DNA of 64,000 bases from Sphingobium soli (GTDB lineage: Bacteria > Pseudomonadota > Alphaproteobacteria > Sphingomonadales > Sphingomonadaceae): the NCBI RefSeq assembly GCF_020782245.1, contig NZ_JAJGNP010000004.1, positions 1 through 64,000 on the forward strand, read 5' to 3'. The notes under the pieces are model-generated. The model worked only from the letters and a program-made list of their open reading frames with translations. It was not told where the DNA came from and did no database searches. Below, one piece after another: positions 58,763 to 64,000 of the stretch (its first letter is position 1; each line of letters begins with the position of its first letter). Position numbers and translations under genes: made by a program.

Positions 58763-59617
58763 TTGTCGGACATCATGCGCGTTGCGGTAGGTGACAGGAT
58801 TGACCGTTGGCGGCGGGCGCGGCCTGTTGCCCGCGGTATAGACTGGCTTGGTCTTCTGGAAAAGACATTGCTGGTCGTTCTGGCGCTATTGCTGGTGCGC
58901 CTGGTGTGGGCGGTCGTGACCCCGGTCGGCAGCTTTGGACCATGGGAGGGACGTCAGGCTCAGCTATTGTCGCCCCAGGCACGTGCGCTGTTGTTTGGAA
59001 GCTTCGATCCCTTTTTTCGCGCTGAAGCGCCGGAGCAATCGGGCGGTGTGGTCACTTCCCTGGCGCTGACGGTCTATGGCATACGCCTGAACGAGGGCTC
59101 GGGCCTGGGGTCCGCCATCATCGCTACGCCCGACGGCGTCCAGAACAGCTACGCTGTGGGTGATGAGATCATGCCCGGCGTGGTGCTGAAAGCCGTGGCG
59201 TTCGATCATGTCACGATCGATCGCGGCGGAGCGGAGGAACAGGCGTTTCTCGATCAGTCGACATCGGCAACAGACGCTGAAGCCCCACCGGCCGGCGGCG
59301 CGGGGTGGACCAGCGCCGCCCCGCCGCCTCCGGCAGCGCCTGGAGGCGGCTTGACGGCTGATATGCTGAAGCGCGACATCGGTTTTGCCCCCCGCATGGA
59401 AAATGGCCGGGTGACCGGCCTCGTCGTGGCGGCCAAGGGACCGGGCTTCGCTACCGCAGGCTTCCGTCCCGGCGATATCGTGACCCAGGTCAACGGCCAG
59501 TCGGTCGGCGACCTGCAAAGCCTCCAGAACCAGATCGCGCCCGGTGCGCGCCTGTCCCTGACCGTCGAGCGCGGCGCGGCCGTCGCCTCGGTCAACCTCA
59601 TAGTGCAAGGCCAATGA
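58763..59617 (+). CDS. gspC: type II secretion protein C
   Basis: 284 aa from TTG 58763 or about 280 from ATG 58775; RBS is unclear. One N-terminal membrane helix (residues about 31-51), the periplasmic HR region (YGIRLNEGSGLGSAIIATPDGVQNSYAVGDEIMPGVVLKAV), a Pro-rich linker, then a PDZ domain (GFATAGFRPGDIVTQVNGQSVGDLQSLQNQI). It links the inner-membrane platform to the secretin. First gene of the operon, coupled to gspD by 4 bases. Confidence 0.93.
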   Translation: MSDIMRVAVGDRIDRWRRARPVARGIDWLGLLEKTLLVVLALLLVRLVWAVVTPVGSFGPWEGRQAQLLSPQARALLFGSFDPFFRAEAPEQSGGVVTSLALTVYGIRLNEGSGLGSAIIATPDGVQNSYAVGDEIMPGVVLKAVAFDHVTIDRGGAEEQAFLDQSTSATDAEAPPAGGAGWTSAAPPPPAAPGGGLTADMLKRDIGFAPRMENGRVTGLVVAAKGPGFATAGFRPGDIVTQVNGQSVGDLQSLQNQIAPGARLSLTVERGAAVASVNLIVQGQ

Positions 59618-61824
59618 CCCGCAAACTTCTCCTCTCCGCCGCCATGGCCCTCGCTTTGGCGACGCCGATCGCGTCTGTTCGGGCGCAACAGACGCTCAAT
59701 GTGCGCGACGCCGACATTCGCGCTTTCATTCAGGATGCGGCGCGGGTGACGGGCCGCACCTTCATCATCGACAACAAGGTGCAGGGGAAGGTGTCGGTCG
59801 TCACCGACCGGCCACTCAGCCGATCGGAATATTTCGAGATTTTCCTGTCGACCTTGCGCGCTAACGGGCTGGTGGCCGTGCCTGCGCCGGGCGGCGCCTA
59901 TCGCATCCAGCCGGTCGATGGCGCAGCGGGTCAGCCAAGCGGCGTCGGCCGCGCCGCCAACCGCAACAGCTTCCTGACGGAAGTGTTTCGCCTCCGGTCG
60001 ATCGACGCGGCGAGCGCACTGGAAACCCTGCGCCCGCTGGTCAGCAAGGAAGGGTCGGTCACGGCCAACCGCGCCGGCAACAGCGTGGTCGTCGCGGACT
60101 ATGCCGACAATGTCGCCCGCATCCGCCAGGTGATCGCCCGCATCGACCGCGACACTGCCGCCACGCAGATGGTGGCACTCAAGAACGCCGGCGCGCGGGA
60201 GATCGCGACGTCGCTTCAGGCCTTGGTGACGAATGGCGGCGGGGGCGAGAATGCCGCGCCGTCAGCCGCGACCGTAGTGCCGATCGACAGCAGCAATTCG
60301 GTGGCCATTCGCGGTGACGCCGGGACGGTGGCCCGGCTCGCCAATATGGCGCGCGAACTGGACCGCCAGGCGGCAAGCGGCACGGAAATCCGGGTCTACT
60401 GGCTGGAGCATGCCGATGCTGAAAAGCTGTTGCCAGTCTTGCAGCAATTGGTGGGGCAATCGACCAGCGAACCGGTAACATCTGCAACGCCCGCGTCGGG
60501 CGGGCAGGGCGGCGCACCCGCGTCCCAGGCCGCCGCACCCGTCGCGGCGTCTTCGTCCGCATCCTCGTCCGGCGGCGGCATCAATACGCGCGGCCCGGCA
60601 ATCGTGACTCGTTATGAAGGTGCGAACGCCATCATCGTCGCCGCCAACAGCGATGTGCAGCGTATGCTGGGCGAAACCATCCGCCAGATCGATACGCGCC
60701 GCGAGCAGGTGCTGGTGGAAGCGATCATCGTTGAAATCAGCGATGCCGCCGCCAAGAAACTGGGCGTGCAGTTCCTGATCGGCAGTACCAAGACCGGGTT
60801 TGCCGCGACCAACTACAGCAATGCCTCGCCCAATCTGCTGACGCTCGCCGGGGCCTATGGCGCGAATCAGCTGGGTACGACGACGACGACGGTGGTGGCG
60901 CCTGACGGCACCCGTACCACCACCGAAGTGCGCGAAAATAGCGACCTTGCCAGCACGCTGCAACAAGCGGCGATCAACAGCCTGCAAAGCGCGACCGGGG
61001 CAATTGCGGGCCTGGGCGGCAGCATCGGCAGCAATGGCATTTTCGGCGCGATCATCAATGCGGTGAAATCCGACACCGAAAGCAACCTGCTCTCCACGCC
61101 TTCGGTCATGACGCTGGACAATCAGAAGGCGTCGATCCTGGTGGGGCAGCAAGTGCCCGTCACCACTGGTGAGGCGCTCAGCCAGAATTTCGACAACCAG
61201 TTCCGCACGGTCCAGCGCCAGGATGTCGGCATCAAGCTGGAGGTTAAGCCCCAGATCAATACCGGCGGCGCAATCAAGCTGTTCCTGCGCCAGGAAGTGT
61301 CGAGCGTGGCCGGACCGGTCAGCAACGATAACAGTGACCTCATCATCAACAAGCGCGAGATCGAAACGACGGTGACCGTCGATGACGGCGAAATATTGGC
61401 GCTGGGCGGCCTGCTCGACGACAATGAGCGCAAGACGATCGAGCGCATCCCGCTGCTATCGGACATTCCGGGCATCGGCGAGCTGTTTAAATCGCGCAGC
61501 CGCAGCCGGACGAAGACCAACCTCATGGTCTTCATCCGCCCGACCATCCTCCGGTCCAAGGAAGATGCGCAGAAGCTGACACAGCAGCGCTACGGCTATA
61601 TTCGCGGCATGCAGTTGCAGCGCGATCCGGACTCCGAGCCGACGATCGACGAGCTGGTCCGCGATTATATGGGCGCAGCGCCCCCGATTGCGCCGCCGCA
61701 GCCCGGCGATATGGTGGTACAGCCGCAGGCAGGCGTGCAGCCCGACGTCATCGAACCCACCGTCCGTCAGTCGAGCGGCGTGGTGCGCCCGGTCGAAATC
61801 CCCGCGAGCGGAGAGCAGCGATGA
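59614..61824 (+). CDS. gspD: type II secretion secretin
   Basis: 736 aa. Signal peptide about 1-25 (ending VRAQ), N0 and N1/N2 repeats, then the secretin core with DSAESNLLSTPSVMTLDN-like region (KSDTESNLLSTPSVMTLDNQKASILVGQQVPVTTG) and IPLLSDIPGIGELFKSRSRS. It forms the outer-membrane gate. The start overlaps gspC by 4 bases (ATGA) and gspE follows with a similar overlap. Confidence 0.97.
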   Translation: MTRKLLLSAAMALALATPIASVRAQQTLNVRDADIRAFIQDAARVTGRTFIIDNKVQGKVSVVTDRPLSRSEYFEIFLSTLRANGLVAVPAPGGAYRIQPVDGAAGQPSGVGRAANRNSFLTEVFRLRSIDAASALETLRPLVSKEGSVTANRAGNSVVVADYADNVARIRQVIARIDRDTAATQMVALKNAGAREIATSLQALVTNGGGGENAAPSAATVVPIDSSNSVAIRGDAGTVARLANMARELDRQAASGTEIRVYWLEHADAEKLLPVLQQLVGQSTSEPVTSATPASGGQGGAPASQAAAPVAASSSASSSGGGINTRGPAIVTRYEGANAIIVAANSDVQRMLGETIRQIDTRREQVLVEAIIVEISDAAAKKLGVQFLIGSTKTGFAATNYSNASPNLLTLAGAYGANQLGTTTTTVVAPDGTRTTTEVRENSDLASTLQQAAINSLQSATGAIAGLGGSIGSNGIFGAIINAVKSDTESNLLSTPSVMTLDNQKASILVGQQVPVTTGEALSQNFDNQFRTVQRQDVGIKLEVKPQINTGGAIKLFLRQEVSSVAGPVSNDNSDLIINKREIETTVTVDDGEILALGGLLDDNERKTIERIPLLSDIPGIGELFKSRSRSRTKTNLMVFIRPTILRSKEDAQKLTQQRYGYIRGMQLQRDPDSEPTIDELVRDYMGAAPPIAPPQPGDMVVQPQAGVQPDVIEPTVRQSSGVVRPVEIPASGEQR

Positions 61825-63359
61825 GCGAATTGGAGAGCGTCGAGGCCGCGATCCCATCGCCGCCGCGGCCGATCGACATTCCCTATGTCTTTGCGCGCAA
61901 GCATGGCGTCGTCCTGCTGCCGCAGGAGGGTGATCGGATCGTGATCGCGGTGCGGGCGGGCAGCGATCCGCGCGTCCTGCTGGAAGTGCGCCGTCATCTG
62001 GCGCGCAGCTTCGATGTGCGCTTTGTCGAGCCATCCGAGTTCGACCGCCATCTGTCCAACCATTATGCGATGGAGGGCAGCGCCGCTGCGATGGCAGGAT
62101 CGCTTGAGGTGGGGGCGGATGAACTGGACATATTGGCGGCCGACATTCCCACCGCCGACGATTTGCTCGACAGCGCGGACGACGCCCCGGCGATCCGCCT
62201 GATCAACGGCATCATCGCCGAAGCCGCGCGGCAGGGCGTGTCGGATATTCATATCGAGCCATATGAAACCGGGCTGATCGTGCGGATGCGCGTCGATGGC
62301 GTGCTGCGCGAAACGCTGCGGATGCCGCCGCACGTTGCCCCGGTGGTGGTCAGTCGCATCAAGGTGATGGCGCGGCTCGACATTGCCGAGCGCCGCGTGC
62401 CGCAGGATGGGCGCATTGGCCTGACCCTGGGCGGCAAGTTGCTCGACGTCCGTGTGTCCACGTTGCCGAGCCGGGCAGGCGAGCGTGTGGTGCTGCGTAT
62501 TCTCGACAAGGAGAATGCGGGCATGAACCTGGACCTTCTGGGCATGACGGGTGCGCCCGACCGCATCTTCCGCGAGGGACTGTCCGAACCCAACGGCATC
62601 ATCCTGGTCACAGGGCCTACGGGCTCGGGCAAGACGACCACGCTCTATGCGGGCCTGCGCCAGCTCAACGATGGCAGCCGCAATATCCTGACGGTGGAGG
62701 ACCCGGTCGAATATGCGATCGAAGGCGTCGGCCAGACACAGGTCAATGCCAAGGTCGGCCTGACCTTCGCGGCGGGCCTGCGCGCGATCCTGCGTCAGGA
62801 CCCGGACGTGGTGATGGTCGGCGAAATCCGCGACCGCGAGACGGCGGAGATTGCGGTGCAGGCGTCGCTGACGGGCCACCTTGTCCTTTCGACCGTCCAC
62901 ACCAATGACGCTGTCGGCGCGATCACGCGTATGCGCGACATGCGCGTCGAACCCTTCCTGCTTGCCTCGACGCTGCGCGCCGTCATTGCCCAGCGGCTTG
63001 TCCGCCGGCTCTGCCAGCACTGCCGCGAGCCGGTGCAGGCAGACAAGTCAGCCAGCGCGCTGCTGGGCTTCGACCCCGGGACCATCATCTACAAGGCGCG
63101 CGGCTGCGATGAATGCAGCGGTTCGGGCTATAAGGGCCGGATCGGCGTATTCGAAGCGATCCGTGTCGACGACACGATCCGCCGCCTGATCAACGACGGC
63201 GGGGACGAGTCATTGATTGCGCGCCACGCCTTCCTCAACGCGCCCAATCTGGGATCGGCGGCCCGCGCGCTCGTGCGCGATGGGCAGACCACGGCCGAAG
63301 AAGCGATCCGCGTGTCGCGCCGGGACGCGACTGAGGTGGAAACCATCGCCGATGGCTGA
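61821..63359 (+). CDS. gspE: type II secretion ATPase
   Basis: 512 aa. Walker A GPTGSGKTTTLYAGL (about 264-278), Walker B/Asp-box GEIRDRETAEIAVQASLTGHLVLSTVHTNDA, and the Cys zinc region CQHC...CDEC near 398-435 that marks GspE (a PilB-like ATPase). It drives pseudopilus assembly. Overlaps gspD and gspF. Confidence 0.97.
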   Translation: MSELESVEAAIPSPPRPIDIPYVFARKHGVVLLPQEGDRIVIAVRAGSDPRVLLEVRRHLARSFDVRFVEPSEFDRHLSNHYAMEGSAAAMAGSLEVGADELDILAADIPTADDLLDSADDAPAIRLINGIIAEAARQGVSDIHIEPYETGLIVRMRVDGVLRETLRMPPHVAPVVVSRIKVMARLDIAERRVPQDGRIGLTLGGKLLDVRVSTLPSRAGERVVLRILDKENAGMNLDLLGMTGAPDRIFREGLSEPNGIILVTGPTGSGKTTTLYAGLRQLNDGSRNILTVEDPVEYAIEGVGQTQVNAKVGLTFAAGLRAILRQDPDVVMVGEIRDRETAEIAVQASLTGHLVLSTVHTNDAVGAITRMRDMRVEPFLLASTLRAVIAQRLVRRLCQHCREPVQADKSASALLGFDPGTIIYKARGCDECSGSGYKGRIGVFEAIRVDDTIRRLINDGGDESLIARHAFLNAPNLGSAARALVRDGQTTAEEAIRVSRRDATEVETIADG

Positions 63360-64000
63360 TTTCGACTATGTGGCGATCGACCCGGCAGGGCGCGAACGGT
63401 CGGGCAAGGTCAGGGCCGATACGGTCGATGACGCGCGCGCCCGGCTGGACGCGCGTAAGCTGTTCATTGTGCGGCTGGAGCCTGGAGCGGCAACGAAGGC
63501 ACGGCAGCGCGCGGGCCTGTCGCTGCGCGCGCCACGGCTCAGCGCCAAGGAATTGACGCTTTTCACTCGCCAGCTTTCGACGCTGATCCAGGTCAGCCCG
63601 CTGGAGGAATCGCTGCGCACGATTGGCCGCCAGAGCGAACAGGACCATGTCCGCGCCATCGTCGGCACGGTGCATGGCGGCGTTCTGGAGGGGCGGCGCC
63701 TGGCCGACGCGCTGGGGGCCGAGCCACGCAGTTTCCCGCCGCTCTATCGGGCCATGATCTCGGCCGGCGAAAGTTCGGGAAGCCTGCCGACCATCATGGA
63801 GCGGCTGTCGGACCTGATGGAGCGGCAGGCGCTGATGCGCTCGAAGGTGCTCACCGCCATCGCCTATCCGTCGGTCCTCGCCACCTTCGCCGTTTGCGTC
63901 GTCGCCGCGCTCATGATCTTCGTCGTGCCCAAGGTCGTGGAGCAATTCGATACGGTGGGGCAGGAATTGCCCCTGCTCACCCGCATGGTGATGGGCCTGT
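63352..64000 (+). CDS. gspF: type II secretion protein F (partial, runs off the window)
   Basis: First 216 codons of GspF: N-terminal domain, then FTRQLSTLIQVSPLEESLRTIG (the GspF hallmark) and the first membrane helix after SKVLTAIAYPSVLATFAVCVVAALMIFVVPKVVEQFDTVGQ. It is the platform protein in the inner membrane. It begins 8 bases before the gspE stop. The rest lies beyond position 64000. Confidence 0.95.
   Translation, partial: MADFDYVAIDPAGRERSGKVRADTVDDARARLDARKLFIVRLEPGAATKARQRAGLSLRAPRLSAKELTLFTRQLSTLIQVSPLEESLRTIGRQSEQDHVRAIVGTVHGGVLEGRRLADALGAEPRSFPPLYRAMISAGESSGSLPTIMERLSDLMERQALMRSKVLTAIAYPSVLATFAVCVVAALMIFVVPKVVEQFDTVGQELPLLTRMVMGL

Overview
The window is high-GC chromosomal DNA from an alphaproteobacterium, most likely a sphingomonad (Sphingobium/Sphingomonas group). 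The reasons are the permuted two-piece tmRNA gene with tag ANDNEALAIAA, the zapA-6S RNA-5-FCL block, the alphaproteobacterial LexA box (GAAC-N7-GAAC) in front of lexA, the order nuoA-N, birA, coaX, rnj, DUF1467, and the TonB-receptor/type II secretion locus. No phage, insertion sequence or CRISPR array is visible. It reads as core chromosome with a few lineage-specific insertions.

Layout. 1-240: two identical tRNA-Asp genes. 261-1805 (minus): small coiled-coil protein, zapA, 6S RNA, 5-formyl-THF cyclo-ligase, DUF2842. 1999-9201: glycolysis and pentose phosphate genes (tkt, gap, pgk, class I aldolase), with an MFS transporter and a TlpA-like thioredoxin on the opposite strand. 9230-16138: a DmpA-type peptidase, thiE, an SDR, an L,D-transpeptidase coupled to an M23 peptidase, efp, and an inositol monophosphatase. 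16265-31344: the complete 14-subunit complex I operon, with two extra small membrane proteins spliced in by translational coupling (49 aa between nuoE and nuoF, 122 aa between nuoF and nuoG). 31347-34758: birA, coaX, rnj, DUF1467.

34992-40715: an unusual block. A 890-aa membrane-anchored coiled-coil protein is divergent from an Hpt-domain protein lacking its phosphoacceptor His (Trp instead), a degenerate nucleotidyltransferase/CDP-alcohol-phosphatidyltransferase-like membrane protein, and a soluble PAS-histidine kinase whose H-box His is Arg. A CtrA-like box precedes the kinase. Together they look like a degenerate phosphorelay of scaffold or allosteric type.

40790-50611: gltA, gltX, comEC, lexA, moeA, moaC, trpC, trpD, trpG. 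trpE is not next to trpG; the permuted tmRNA gene (about 50717-51080) lies there instead.

51325-64000: a TPR secreted protein, a (PT)n-linker lipoprotein, a TonB-dependent receptor, a CYTH-CHAD protein, a prolyl-4-hydroxylase-like enzyme and the start of a type II secretion operon (gspC, D, E, partial F). TGTCAT-type half-sites spaced 11 or 22 bp lie upstream of both the lipoprotein/receptor operon and gspC. I read these as candidate PhoB boxes, which would make this a phosphate-starvation surface uptake and secretion module. This and the pseudo-phosphorelay block are the two most interesting findings.
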